From: JBPRGG01 sp051418075
GTDB taxonomy: Bacteria > Bacteroidota > Bacteroidia > Cytophagales > Cyclobacteriaceae
Direction of reading: 5' to 3'
DNA length: 64,000 nucleotides
NCBI GenBank assembly: GCA_051418075.1
Contig: JBPRGG010000032.1
Coordinates: forward strand, 1 to 64,000
Shown here: one piece after another, positions 1 to 8,710 of the stretch
How positions within the stretch are numbered: the first letter of the stretch is position 1
Layout: each line of letters starts with the position of its first letter
The notes under the pieces: model-generated
The model's database searches: none
Told to the model about the DNA's origin: nothing
The model's input: only the letters and a program-made list of their open reading frames with translations
Made by a program: the position numbers and the translations under genes

Positions 1-631
1 CTGCCAGGTATTCATGCACCAGGATCATTTCCTTTCTAAGCTGCCAGGCCAGCGGATTAAACCATTGGTAGACCAGGAATAATTCCATCAACAGACGGTC
101 GAGCGAATGCCACTGACGCTGATGTACGCTTTCATGGTTTAGGATCACCTCCAGGTTTTTTCCGGGTTGGTAAAAGCTGGCCGGCAGGTAAATATGGTTG
201 AAGAAAGAAAAGGGGTTAATCATTTCATCCACCAATACCAGTTTGTGTTGGCCTGACCTTACTTTCTTTCCTTTTACATAGATGCGTAAAACCTGGCCAA
301 TGATTAGCAGAAAACGAAGGCTAAAAATTACCAGTCCAACCAGGTACACATGGAATAATAAATTCATCCAGTTAAAGGAAGGTTCGACCGCGGAAACTGT
401 AGTAATTTTTTCCGGTCTGGTAACCTGCTGAAGATTCTCAAAGTTAAAAACAACCGGTTTTTGCTCCCACCAGGATAGATCAAGCGTAAGCCAGGGGATC
501 ATGGCTGCGATTGCTAAGCTGAACAGGATAAATGCACGATTGCAATGGAAGAAGGTGTCTTTTTTTAGTACCAGCTGGTAAAAAAGATAGAACACAGTAA
601 TGATAATGGCAGTATTCAAAATTGGTGTCAT
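1..631 (-). CDS. BlaR1/MecR1-type M56 family metallopeptidase, C-terminus beyond window
   Basis: Partial gene: 210 codons are visible, starting at an ATG 13 bp after the stop of the BlaI-type repressor gene. The protein starts with hydrophobic helices at about residues 5-25, 33-50 and 90-115. A peptidase domain follows, with a zinc-binding HESVH motif at residues 166-170 and the second metal-ligand region HEYLA at 206-210, where the window ends. In this family the membrane sensor detects a signal, often a beta-lactam, and triggers cleavage of the paired repressor. Many Bacteroidota members instead carry long C-terminal extensions for other signals, which cannot be judged here. Family assignment is firm; the signal is unknown. 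Confidence 0.88.
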   Translation of the reverse strand, partial: MTPILNTAIIITVFYLFYQLVLKKDTFFHCNRAFILFSLAIAAMIPWLTLDLSWWEQKPVVFNFENLQQVTRPEKITTVSAVEPSFNWMNLLFHVYLVGLVIFSLRFLLIIGQVLRIYVKGKKVRSGQHKLVLVDEMINPFSFFNHIYLPASFYQPGKNLEVILNHESVHQRQWHSLDRLLMELFLVYQWFNPLAWQLRKEMILVHEYLA

Positions 632-644
632 GGTGAGTATTTTT

Positions 645-1019
645 TTACGGATTGCCCTTTTTTCTTCCCCTGCGGACCTCTTTCATAATATCTTTCAGCT
701 CCTCTTCAGAGATCTTATCCTCTTCCGCAAAGAAGGAAACCAGGCTTTTGTAGGAGTTGTTGAAATAGGCCTTCACAATTTTTTGCAGCTCCTTACCCTG
801 GTATTTTTCTTTGGGCTGGAGCGGATAATACTGGTAAGTATTTCCATAGGCTTTATGGCCGAGGTAACCCTTTTCTTCCAGGCTGCGCACCAGGGAAGAA
901 ATGGTGTTGTAGTGGGGCTTTGGTTCCGGTACTTTTTCCAGTACCTCCCGCACAAAACAGGGACCCAGATCCCAAATGATCTGCATGATTTCTTCCTCTT
1001 TATTGGTGAGTGGTTCCAT
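645..1019 (-). CDS. BlaI/MecI/CopY-family transcriptional repressor
   Basis: 124-residue protein, the usual length for the family. It begins MEPLTNKEEEIMQIIWDLGP, matching the opening of BlaI winged-helix proteins. The recognition helix lies near residues 35-55 (HYNTISSLVRSLEEKG), and a C-terminal dimerisation region follows with an acidic stretch around residues 95-110, where the partner protease cuts in known systems. It is followed after 13 bp by the BlaR1-type gene, so the two are almost certainly co-transcribed. It probably represses its own operon through a palindrome upstream (see 1070-1085). The regulated target outside this pair is not visible. Confidence 0.92.
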   Translation of the reverse strand: MEPLTNKEEEIMQIIWDLGPCFVREVLEKVPEPKPHYNTISSLVRSLEEKGYLGHKAYGNTYQYYPLQPKEKYQGKELQKIVKAYFNNSYKSLVSFFAEEDKISEEELKDIMKEVRRGRKKGNP

Positions 1020-1069
1020 AGTTTTTAATGATTGATTACTTAAAGATAATAAGACATTTTCAGTTATAC

Positions 1070-1085
1070 AACTATTTAATTAGTT
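1070..1085. promoter_or_regulatory. candidate BlaI operator palindrome
   Basis: AACTATTTAATTAGTT is a palindrome at 14 of 16 positions, about 50 bp upstream of the repressor start. Just downstream on the minus strand, TTG and TATCTTTA are separated by 20 nt, resembling the Bacteroidota -33/-7 promoter. Position and symmetry fit autoregulation, but the sequence is not the classical TACA/TGTA BlaI box. Confidence 0.4.
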
Positions 1086-1280
1086 TTTTAAATTAAAAAT
1101 CAGTTGATCAACGATTAATTTCGTAGATCATGTACTTGTTATAAAATACAAACAAAAATGGCCCCGGTAAGCTAGCATCTAAACTTGGATGCAGAAAGCC
1201 TATATAATCTCTACTATTCCATGAAACATTCAGACATCCAAAAACCATCATTAATCCCCCGAAAAGAACTCAAAATACCA

Positions 1281-2747
1281 TCATTTAATTGAATCTCCCT
1301 GATAAACTACCACCTCTAACAACTCATATTGCGCATCAATTTTTTCAAGACTTGCATCCGGAACATTCTTCAAATGCCTGTCAAAAAAGGAAGTAATTAA
1401 CTTTGTGACAATTTCAATACCCAAATAAGGATTAATGTCTCCGGTACCTGCAATTGATCGAACAGGGATCATAAAGGGAATATCCATAAAATTGGAATGA
1501 CCGGAATTCAATAGTCTGGATTCATAAAAATAGTCCGTACTCTTGTTAATATAAACATGAGCATTTATATCCTCATGTTCTGCCGGCCAATCTGCGGAAA
1601 TATAAAGATAGGGAACGTGGTAAAGGCTATCGATTTGGTTACCCCATTGGATGCCGTCCAAATTGGCAGCCGCTTTCACCCTCTGATCTTTCATCGCCAA
1701 TTTACCTGCTGAACCACCCCCTACAGAGTGTCCAAAAACCCCTATTTTATCCAGATCTAGTTTGTTCTTTAACCACCCTTCATTGTTCCATTTTTCAAGT
1801 AAGTTAATAACAGCCAGCATGTCTTCTGCCCAACGGTCTTCAATTCCACCTTCGAAATAGTTTTTTACCGCTTGTCTGACAATGGGATGCCTTTTTTCAT
1901 AATCGAGACCATTCCTGAATGCCTCAATAACCGGTTTCACTACCTCCATGGATCCGGAAGAAATCTTTTGCTGATAATCATAATCAAAATATTTCTTACT
2001 GCCATCAGGAAAGGTTACCCCTAAACTCTCATAAGTGTGATTCATATTAATAATCACATAGCCCTGACTTGCAATTTCAGTGAGCAAAGCATAGTAACCG
2101 GTGGCCTTAGAGCCATACCCATGTGAAAAAATCAACACAGGGAAGTGGCCTTCCGCTACAGTAATATCAGGAAATGCATAGGTTTCTACCAGGTCCAGGT
2201 AATTGAAAGTTGCTGGTGGCAAACCATATTTGGTGGCAAATCCTGACCTGCCACTTTCTTCTATATATCTTTCACCTTCCATAGCTGAAATATCTGCTTC
2301 ACCAGGATACCAGATCTTGCACATTAGTTCTCGTCTGTCATTGGGATCTTTGGTGATTTTCTCTTCTTTCCCGGTTGGAATATATATCTGCTGTGTTCCC
2401 ACATGATATGGACCTCTTGTTTCGGGTAATGAAAATACTGGAAAAATGACTGGAAGGGTCCAACCCAATAAAGCTAACATTGCTATTCCAACAAAACCAA
2501 TGAGTCTAAGGAATGACAACCGTATAAAATCGGAGACATCAACCACTTTTATTCTCCAGGCAAGTATGATGATCAATAAATAGCCCGGGAACATCTGCCA
2601 GCGCCAACCTTCAATGATCAGGTGCACAACTATTAAAATCCCCAGGAAAAGTAAAAGAAAGTTAGATCCGGTTTGCCTGACAAAGGGTCTCTTCACAAAA
2701 GGTAAAATGGTTGCCACCAGTAAAAGAATGATTTCAAAAACTCTCAT
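1281..2747 (-). CDS. membrane-anchored alpha/beta hydrolase, PAF-acetylhydrolase-like
   Basis: 488 residues. The first 110 residues contain three or four hydrophobic helices. A lipase/esterase domain resembling plasma platelet-activating-factor acetylhydrolase follows: oxyanion HG at 209-210 (IFSHGYGS), nucleophile elbow GHSVG at 339-343 (Ser341), an Asp in LDG near 363 and His417 in SGHSNF. The family hydrolyses short or oxidised acyl esters; the substrate here is not known. The catalytic domain probably faces the periplasm, judging by the N-terminal helices. It stands alone, with 136 bp separating it from the next minus-strand gene. Confidence 0.82.
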   Translation of the reverse strand: MRVFEIILLLVATILPFVKRPFVRQTGSNFLLLFLGILIVVHLIIEGWRWQMFPGYLLIIILAWRIKVVDVSDFIRLSFLRLIGFVGIAMLALLGWTLPVIFPVFSLPETRGPYHVGTQQIYIPTGKEEKITKDPNDRRELMCKIWYPGEADISAMEGERYIEESGRSGFATKYGLPPATFNYLDLVETYAFPDITVAEGHFPVLIFSHGYGSKATGYYALLTEIASQGYVIINMNHTYESLGVTFPDGSKKYFDYDYQQKISSGSMEVVKPVIEAFRNGLDYEKRHPIVRQAVKNYFEGGIEDRWAEDMLAVINLLEKWNNEGWLKNKLDLDKIGVFGHSVGGGSAGKLAMKDQRVKAAANLDGIQWGNQIDSLYHVPYLYISADWPAEHEDINAHVYINKSTDYFYESRLLNSGHSNFMDIPFMIPVRSIAGTGDINPYLGIEIVTKLITSFFDRHLKNVPDASLEKIDAQYELLEVVVYQGDSIK

Positions 2748-2883
2748 AAAATTGCCAAATTAAACAGTTATAGATTTTTACAAAACTGGCGCTGGCAGCT
2801 TTCAAATACAATGTTGAAACCATGCTTAAACAAGTCATTCGTCGAATAATATCATAATGGGCGATTCAAGTAGCATAACAGCC

Positions 2884-3594
2884 TTAGCCAAACGTTCGAG
2901 AGACAGATGACTGTGATATCTTTACTCCTTTTACAATCAGATACAGCGTAAAAGAAACTTCACCTATGGCTGCTGAAAATCCAACTATAACGGCCAGAAC
3001 TGCTTCATAACCCGGCATCAAAAAATTGCCAAAGGTTTCCATCAAATAACCGGAAGCAGCCAAAACCATCAGTACACCTAACACTTTAGGAAAAGCATAA
3101 GCACGGAACAGTAAAACACCCAACAGCATACAATGTACTCCGAAGAATGCACCAGCCAAAAGATAACCAGCATTATGGGCCTGCATGAAAAACATTGTCC
3201 AAATTTCCTTTTCTGCTATTCCGTTTGTAGCTATAAAACCTCCTTGAGCAACTTGCCCAGCCATATAATGATTAAGTAAGTTCAGGCTGGCAAGGGCCGG
3301 ATGTGCTAAAAGTCTGAATGAGGCCATAATCAGAACCAAAGTAATATTCACTGATTTTAACAGTTGATAAAGAAGAATTGAGATCACTGCATCCAGGATG
3401 AAAGCAATCAGATCAGTTACCAGGCCCAGGCGAAATAACCCTATTGATGAAGCTAAATTTTCTGTAGTTATTTGGGCCTGGCCCGGAATGAAAAGTGTTC
3501 CCCTAACATAGCCCTGGCTGAAGCCGGCTAATAGGATGACCAACAAATAAAACACTCCGGTTATTCTTGCTTTGTTTTTAAGATTCTGATCCAT
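2884..3594 (-). CDS. DUF4386 family integral membrane protein
   Basis: 236-residue protein with about six hydrophobic segments, beginning MDQNLKNKARITGVFYLLVI. The N-terminal KKARIxGxxYL pattern and the central HPALASLNLLNHY stretch are characteristic of the DUF4386 family of Bacteroidota and Actinobacteria. No function is established for the family. It is preceded by a nitroreductase gene with only 11 bp between, so the two may be co-transcribed. Confidence 0.8.
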   Translation of the reverse strand: MDQNLKNKARITGVFYLLVILLAGFSQGYVRGTLFIPGQAQITTENLASSIGLFRLGLVTDLIAFILDAVISILLYQLLKSVNITLVLIMASFRLLAHPALASLNLLNHYMAGQVAQGGFIATNGIAEKEIWTMFFMQAHNAGYLLAGAFFGVHCMLLGVLLFRAYAFPKVLGVLMVLAASGYLMETFGNFLMPGYEAVLAVIVGFSAAIGEVSFTLYLIVKGVKISQSSVSRTFG

Positions 3595-3605
3595 AGTGCA
3601 ATGAT

Positions 3606-4235
3606 TTAAGCTGTTTCAAATAATTCTTTCTTTGACTTTCTTACTTTTTTCCGGTTTTGAGCTTGATCCTCAATTGACCGGTATCCCACAGGGGCAATCA
3701 CACTTGCATGCAGGTTCATTGTTTCGAGTCCAAGTAATTTGTCATACTTAACTTTTTCAAATCCTTCCATGGGGCAGGCATCAATTCTTAGCTCAGCACA
3801 TGCTATCAGCAGATTGCTCAAGGCTATATATGTTTGCTTTTCCGACCAACTCTTGCGTTCAACGGCAGACATATTTTCAATACTCTTTTTAATATTTTCA
3901 CCATATTGAATTAATTGATCCGATCCAGAACTTTGTGTCAGAATAAGTCTGTTGATATAATCATCCACCTGGCGTTCATAGCCACTGGTATAATTACAAA
4001 ATACGAAGAGATGAGAGGCATCGGTAATTTGCGGCTGATCCCAGGAAGCTTTACGAAGCTCCTTTCTAATATCTTCGTTTTCAATGATTAATACCTTATA
4101 AAGCTGAAGTCCATAGGATGATACGGAAAGTCTGATGGCTTCCTTGAGCAATTCCAGATTCTGATCACTTACCTTATTATCAGGATTAAATATTTTGGTG
4201 GCGTATCGCCAGTTTAGGTTTTCTATTAGATTCAT
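3606..4235 (-). CDS. NAD(P)H-dependent nitroreductase family oxidoreductase
   Basis: 209 residues, the usual length of an NfsB-type FMN enzyme. The opening NLNWRYATKIFNPD supplies the Arg and Lys that contact the FMN phosphate. The middle region SSYGLQLYKVLII and C-terminal stretch SVIAPVGYRSIEDQ match the family. Such enzymes reduce nitroaromatics or quinones using NAD(P)H in the cytoplasm; the physiological substrate is unknown. It sits 15 bp downstream of the GNAT gene and 11 bp before DUF4386, in a run of closely spaced minus-strand genes. Confidence 0.88.
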   Translation of the reverse strand: MNLIENLNWRYATKIFNPDNKVSDQNLELLKEAIRLSVSSYGLQLYKVLIIENEDIRKELRKASWDQPQITDASHLFVFCNYTSGYERQVDDYINRLILTQSSGSDQLIQYGENIKKSIENMSAVERKSWSEKQTYIALSNLLIACAELRIDACPMEGFEKVKYDKLLGLETMNLHASVIAPVGYRSIEDQAQNRKKVRKSKKELFETA

Positions 4236-4250
4236 CGTGCAGTGTTTTTA

Positions 4251-4970
4251 TTATTTTATAAAATTTTTAAGCTGAAAGTCATTATTAAAACCAATCCTTT
4301 GGTAGAGTCCTTTCCCCATTTCGGATGCCTGAAGTGTAGCATATTTAGCTCCCTTTTGTCTGGCAATATTGAGCAGATGCAACAAGAGTTCTTCAGCAAA
4401 ACCTTTTCGGCGGTGATCGGGTAGGATACCCATAGAATGGATGCCTGCGACATCCATTTTGTCTATATATAGCACGGCTGTACCCACAGGCTGATTGTGA
4501 TAGCTGGCCCTGAAATAACAGACTTTATTCATGGTTCTGTCCACCGTATCCGGGTGAATGAGGTAGCCAAAAGCTTTTTGAAATGACCCTGACCAGCTTG
4601 AAGCTGCCTGCCGGTTATGAACTTGATCTATAAAAAGCCTTTGGGCCGGCTTAAAATCTCCATCCAAAAAAAGAGACATCCCGGTCAATACATTTTTCAT
4701 TTTAAAACCACTGGCATACAGCATTGCTTCTGTTTCATGTAATTCAGTACCCCATAAAGGGATCGTGATCTTATGCAGCGTATGTTTTTCAATGATCTTG
4801 TCTAGTAGGGGGCGCCCGGGCTTTGTATGAAACCATAATTTATTAGGCCATTCTGAATTGAGGATAAGGCTTATAGCATAATCATCATGATGAATATAGG
4901 TGCCAGCTGCTTTGCCTGCCAGAGCCCATAATGCTGTAAGGTTATTCATGTTTAATTGTATCAACTTCAT
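4251..4970 (-). CDS. GNAT family N-acetyltransferase
   Basis: 239 residues. The C-terminal half carries the GNAT fold: a beta-strand ending GIHSMGILPDHRRKGFAEEL, where RRKGFA is the acetyl-CoA pyrophosphate loop (about residues 180-190), and the closing ASEMGKGLYQRIGF motif. The N-terminal 110 residues are divergent and probably a second, non-catalytic GNAT-like lobe. The acceptor substrate cannot be inferred. Only 5 bp separates it from the transporter gene upstream. Confidence 0.85.
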   Translation of the reverse strand: MKLIQLNMNNLTALWALAGKAAGTYIHHDDYAISLILNSEWPNKLWFHTKPGRPLLDKIIEKHTLHKITIPLWGTELHETEAMLYASGFKMKNVLTGMSLFLDGDFKPAQRLFIDQVHNRQAASSWSGSFQKAFGYLIHPDTVDRTMNKVCYFRASYHNQPVGTAVLYIDKMDVAGIHSMGILPDHRRKGFAEELLLHLLNIARQKGAKYATLQASEMGKGLYQRIGFNNDFQLKNFIK

Positions 4971-4975
4971 TGATT

Positions 4976-5422
4976 TTATGATTTAATGATTATAACACTG
5001 ATGATCATCACCATCATCCCAATGATTTTCCTGATGGTTATTGGCTCTATAGGCAGGCCAAACCAGCCACAATGGCCAGCAATGGCAGCAAATAGTATTT
5101 GGCCAGCCAGCCCAAAAGTGACGGCCGTAGAAACACCCACACGCGGAATGATGTAGTAAAATAATGTCACTGCCAGAAAACTAAATATTCCACCAGTAAA
5201 CCACATATAAGCGGGTACAGCTTGCAATTGAGAAATACTTGGAAAATTGCTAATAGTAGCCATTGTGGCAACAACTGTGAAAACCGCGCTTAACACCAAT
5301 GCGGTAGATGTTGCCAGAAGTGCATTATTTAGCAAGATACCCAATCGGGCATTTATACTTCCCTGGATGACAACCATGATTCCTACTGAAAAGGAAAGTA
5401 GTAATAAGGATGAATTATTCAT
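4976..5422 (-). CDS. DMT family transporter of the YdcZ (DUF606) type
   Basis: 148 residues, nearly all hydrophobic, forming about five transmembrane helices. The N-terminus SVGIMVVIQGSINARLG and C-terminal GHCGWFGLPIEP are hallmarks of the YdcZ/DUF606 half-size members of the drug/metabolite transporter superfamily. These probably act as dimers; substrate unknown. It is tightly packed between the cyclase gene (7 bp upstream) and the GNAT gene (5 bp downstream). Confidence 0.85.
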   Translation of the reverse strand: MNNSSLLLLSFSVGIMVVIQGSINARLGILLNNALLATSTALVLSAVFTVVATMATISNFPSISQLQAVPAYMWFTGGIFSFLAVTLFYYIIPRVGVSTAVTFGLAGQILFAAIAGHCGWFGLPIEPITIRKIIGMMVMIISVIIIKS

Positions 5423-5429
5423 GTTTCTG

Positions 5430-6407
5430 CTATTCTGAATTGATTGGGATGGCGACAGGCCTCATTGGGGAGCCACTGGCACCTCGCAATTTCAGCGATG
5501 CCGCGATAAACGCGAATTCATATACCTTTTCCGCAGATATCTCTTCCAAATACATCTGCTCAATGAACATCACCCCTTTTTCAGCCAGCAGAAAAGTATG
5601 TACCGGCACCCAATTATCTTCTCGTTCTGGAGGAAATGCTTCAAAACTCAGGTTGTCTGCTCCCAAAAGCATAACGCCCTGATCTTCAACCAACCATTTT
5701 ACCGCATCAAGACTTATTCCGGGATAGTTATGGAGATAGTGGTCGGCATTTTCATAATGTTGAGCCTGACCAGTCCGTATCAAAACTACATCCCCTTGTA
5801 CCAATATGGTGCCCTGCTTTCGCAGTGTCTCTTGCAAATCATTGGCTGAAATGCGGTAATTTTCAGGCAGTTTACCTTTATAGGCTTCAACATCAATAAG
5901 TACACCTCTTGCAATAATAGGAGGAATGGTCTCAGCACCTGTTTTTTTCCACCCTTTGTCCCCAAGGAATTCTTCCGGAGTATATCCATTCCATATTTTT
6001 CCATTGAGCCCAAAATGATTAAGTGCATCAATGTGTGTTCCCATATGGGTGTACATCGAAATGGCATCTCCTGTGTAGCTTACTTTTTGGTTCATTTTCT
6101 GACCCAGCCTGTTGGGATTATCCACTATGGTTCCATGCGGAGTATGTGTAAGCCAATACTGATAACCAGGATCGCCCAGAGCATGAAAGCTGGGCATACC
6201 TACAAAATACTCTACACTAAGATCATAAGTCTTGCCTGAAGTGATTTGACGTAGGATTTTACTACGTGATTCATCCGTCATCATATTCAAAGTACCTATT
6301 TCATCTTCCTGGCCCCATGGACTTTTACCAGCGGCTTCTTGGGGCTGGGCTACAACTGACAGTTGTATCGTAAACAGTAATCCTAATAAAATTTGTACGC
6401 TTTTCAT
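5430..6407 (-). CDS. secreted cyclase family protein (kynurenine-formamidase fold)
   Basis: Cyclase-family (PF04199-type) metal-dependent hydrolase. The diagnostic HMGTHIDALNHF metal-binding motif lies near residues 121-132 of this start. I chose the ATG at 6407 because it gives a clean signal peptide (MKSVQILLGLLFTIQLSVVAQ); an in-frame ATG at 6440 would add 11 residues. Relatives include kynurenine formamidase and isatin hydrolase, which open cyclic or amide substrates with a divalent metal. Export suggests a periplasmic role. It leads a compact minus-strand series with the YdcZ, GNAT, nitroreductase and DUF4386 genes, possibly one transcript. Confidence 0.85.
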   Translation of the reverse strand: MKSVQILLGLLFTIQLSVVAQPQEAAGKSPWGQEDEIGTLNMMTDESRSKILRQITSGKTYDLSVEYFVGMPSFHALGDPGYQYWLTHTPHGTIVDNPNRLGQKMNQKVSYTGDAISMYTHMGTHIDALNHFGLNGKIWNGYTPEEFLGDKGWKKTGAETIPPIIARGVLIDVEAYKGKLPENYRISANDLQETLRKQGTILVQGDVVLIRTGQAQHYENADHYLHNYPGISLDAVKWLVEDQGVMLLGADNLSFEAFPPEREDNWVPVHTFLLAEKGVMFIEQMYLEEISAEKVYEFAFIAASLKLRGASGSPMRPVAIPINSE

Positions 6408-6469
6408 GGTTTTAAATATTTTGTTTGTGCAAATATTCAAACCATGCTGACCGATTTCATTAAGGTATC

Positions 6470-7084
6470 TTAATAAAGCGAATGGCCAGTGTTTTTTTTT
6501 CGTATGGCGCTGAGATGTTCGGGCGTAATTCCCAGGTAGGAGGCAATCATGTACTGAGGAATTTGTTGTTCCATTTCCCGGTATCGTGTTACAAAATCAG
6601 CATAACGTTCTTCGGCAGTTTTACTCATGGTGTGTATGGTCCGTTCCTGAAGTGCCACATATCCGCTCTGAGTTTTAATTCTAAAAAACCTATCCATCAT
6701 ATGAATTTGATCAAATAGCGCATTCAGCTTATCTCTATGAATCTGCAAAATTATGCTATCAGAAATAGCTTGGATAAAATATGTAGCAGGTTTTTGGGTT
6801 AAATAGGCATAGAGGTCATTGATCCACCAGCCTTTTATTCCAAATTGAAGAATATGCTCCTTCGCAGTTTCATCAATATTAAAAAGCTTGAGGCATCCCC
6901 CGGCTATAAATCTCATATGGTTGGAATATTCTCCTTTTTGTAGTAAAAACTGTTTTTTCTTTAAAAAAACAGGCTTAAAGGCATCCTTGATTAATACTGT
7001 TTCCATGTCATTCAGGGGAACCAGCTCATTAATATTTTGGATCAATAATTCATGCATCGCCAACAATGAATAAAATTCAATCAT
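6470..7084 (-). CDS. Crp/Fnr family transcriptional regulator
   Basis: 204 residues: an N-terminal cyclic-nucleotide-binding-like beta barrel (FLLQKGEYSNHMRFIAGG, about residues 45-65) and a C-terminal helix-turn-helix (IPQYMIASYLGITPEHLSAI, about 173-192). This is the Bacteroidota subgroup that often controls nearby small-molecule detoxification genes. No Fnr-type cysteine cluster is seen, so oxygen sensing is unlikely. An alternative start at the internal ATG (MHELLIQNINEL, position 7057) is the commoner family start. It is close upstream of the cyclase gene (62 bp), which may be its target. Confidence 0.87.
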   Translation of the reverse strand: MIEFYSLLAMHELLIQNINELVPLNDMETVLIKDAFKPVFLKKKQFLLQKGEYSNHMRFIAGGCLKLFNIDETAKEHILQFGIKGWWINDLYAYLTQKPATYFIQAISDSIILQIHRDKLNALFDQIHMMDRFFRIKTQSGYVALQERTIHTMSKTAEERYADFVTRYREMEQQIPQYMIASYLGITPEHLSAIRKKNTGHSLY

Positions 7085-7149
7085 TATACCATAAGGAATT
7101 ACCTGATTTTCATAGATATGACAGGTCCTTTGGAGATCTTACCCTCTAA

Positions 7150-7412
7150 ATTATTGATTTTTTATTTGTCTTCATAGACCTTAAAACCAAGCATGGATTG
7201 TCCCTGGGGATATAAAAAGTGGAGTCTGGTCTCAGCATAGTTATATTGTATTTATTCAAAGTGGAACAAAAACCTGGATCACTCCTGAAGGAAATTTTCC
7301 GGTAAAAGTAGGTGAAGCAATTTTTGATCAAAAAGGAGGGCACATGGTTCATAATTCTTTCGCTTTAGGCTGTTCTACTTTTGCAATACTTAAAATTAAT
7401 TATCAATCTTAA
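7150..7412 (+). pseudogene. decayed N-terminal sensor domain of an AraC-family regulator
   Basis: From 7185 to the TAA at 7410-7412 the plus strand encodes about 75 residues including QSGTKTWITPEGNF and KVGEAIFDQKGGHMVHNSF. This strongly recalls the cupin-like sensor half of AraC regulators (SGTKTWxTPEGxF, GEAIFxKKGAH). No start codon opens this frame. The preceding part of the domain (DFLFVFIDLKTKHG, from about 7156) is in another frame after an in-frame stop, and the C-terminal helix-turn-helix is missing. I therefore call it a remnant. Similarity is judged by eye. Confidence 0.5.
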
Positions 7413-7478
7413 AAAGTAGAATTATGTCAGAGTTAACACAAGAAGCAAGCGTTCTGGATATGCAAAAAGCAGAGCAGT

Positions 7479-8498
7479 TTGCCGGTCATCCAGGATTTAT
7501 CAGCTAATTATTCCGGAGTAATGGTACTATTAGGTCAGGAATTAGGTCTTTACAAGGCAATGCAGGGGTATGGTCCCATTACCCCAACCCAGCTAGCTCA
7601 AAAAACAAAAACCTTTGAAAGGTATATTCTGGAGTGGCTGAATAATCAGGCTGCGGGGGGATACATTACCTATCATCCTGAAGATCAGACCTATGAATTA
7701 CCAGATGAACATGCTCTGGTTTTAGCCCAACCTGATAGCCCCTTTTCTATGGCACCGGCATATTATGTAGTCAGCAGCTTTTGGGAAGATAAGACAAAGT
7801 TGATAAATGCTTTCTTATCTGGTGAAGGCATTGGGTGGCATGAACATCACAATCATCTTTTCTTTGGAGTAGAGTCAATATATAAAGCTGGCTATTTAGC
7901 TAATTTAAATGATGTTTGGATTCCTTCCCTGGATGGTGTGGAACAAAAATTGAAAAAGGGAGGCCGTGTGGCCGACATAGGCTGTGGACATGGAGCTTCC
8001 ACTATTTTAATGGCAGAAAAATATCCCCAATCCGAATTTTACGGATTTGATTATCATTTCGAATCTATTGAAGTAGCCAGGCAGAGAGCTGAAGCTAAGG
8101 GATTGAAAAATGTATTCTTTAAACAGGAAAATGCCACTGGATATGAACCCGGCAATTTTGACCTGATCTGTTTCTTTGATTGTTTTCATGATTTAGGACA
8201 CCCTTTGGAAGCTATAAACTATGCCCGTGAAAAATTAGCCCATGCTGGTTCTCTTCTGATTGTGGAACCCAATGCCAGCGATAATACCGAAGATAATTTT
8301 AATCCGGTGGGGAGGATGTATTATGCTGCTTCCTCCGCATTGTGTGTACCTCATTCTCATTCAGAGACTGGTGACTTTTGTTTGAGAGCCCAGGTTGGAC
8401 CGGGCAAAATTAAGCAGATTGTTCATAAATCCGGTTTTGCCAGTTTCAATATCACCCAGCGAAACCCTTTTAATATGGTCATTGAAGTGAAAAGGTAA
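7479..8498 (+). CDS. class I SAM-dependent methyltransferase with N-terminal winged helix (5' end frameshifted)
   Basis: The C-terminal domain is a Rossmann methyltransferase with the SAM motif ADIGCGHGAST (near residue 165) and ENATGYEPGNFDLICFFDCFHDLG as motifs III-IV. The first 100 residues resemble the winged helix of Rv2258c-like methyltransferases. The listed start is a TTG. The natural start is probably the ATG at 7424, whose frame reads MSELTQEASVLDMQKAEQFAG before meeting a stop near 7505. A frame change around 7481-7487 joins it to VIQDLSANYSG. The gene may be inactive, or the sequence may carry an error. Substrate unknown. Confidence 0.78.
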   Translation: MPVIQDLSANYSGVMVLLGQELGLYKAMQGYGPITPTQLAQKTKTFERYILEWLNNQAAGGYITYHPEDQTYELPDEHALVLAQPDSPFSMAPAYYVVSSFWEDKTKLINAFLSGEGIGWHEHHNHLFFGVESIYKAGYLANLNDVWIPSLDGVEQKLKKGGRVADIGCGHGASTILMAEKYPQSEFYGFDYHFESIEVARQRAEAKGLKNVFFKQENATGYEPGNFDLICFFDCFHDLGHPLEAINYAREKLAHAGSLLIVEPNASDNTEDNFNPVGRMYYAASSALCVPHSHSETGDFCLRAQVGPGKIKQIVHKSGFASFNITQRNPFNMVIEVKR

Positions 8499-8531
8499 TC
8501 CTTTTCTATGATTGATCTTGTTTTTGTTATT

Positions 8532-8577
8532 GAATGTCTGAGCGAGTTTATTTAAGAAACTTTCAGTTCAGACATTC
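8532..8577 (+). terminator. hairpin after the methyltransferase gene
   Basis: GAATGTCTGA at 8532-8541 pairs perfectly with TCAGACATTC at 8568-8577. A nested AGTTT/AAACT stem sits between (8545-8549 and 8557-8561). It lies 34 bp after the stop codon but lacks a strong T-run, so termination is plausible rather than certain. Confidence 0.45.
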
Positions 8578-8710
8578 TAACTTCTATATGATCCGGCAAT
8601 ATATTAATTCAGAAACATCATTTCATTCTGAACTTGATTGTCAATTATTTGACCTTATTCAGAAATTCCTGCTATTAAAATCAACCTAATTTTGACATGA
8701 TTATTAAACG

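Noticed and set aside
600..1028. 142-codon plus-strand reading frame
   Set aside because: Antisense to the blaI gene and the blaR1 start; the minus-strand proteins are clear family members.
7146..7352. 68-codon minus-strand reading frame
   Set aside because: Lies across the AraC-like remnant on the other strand; no domain recognised.
7424..7510. Programmed ribosomal frameshift in the methyltransferase
   Set aside because: No slippery heptamer or downstream structure is evident; mutation or sequencing error is simpler.
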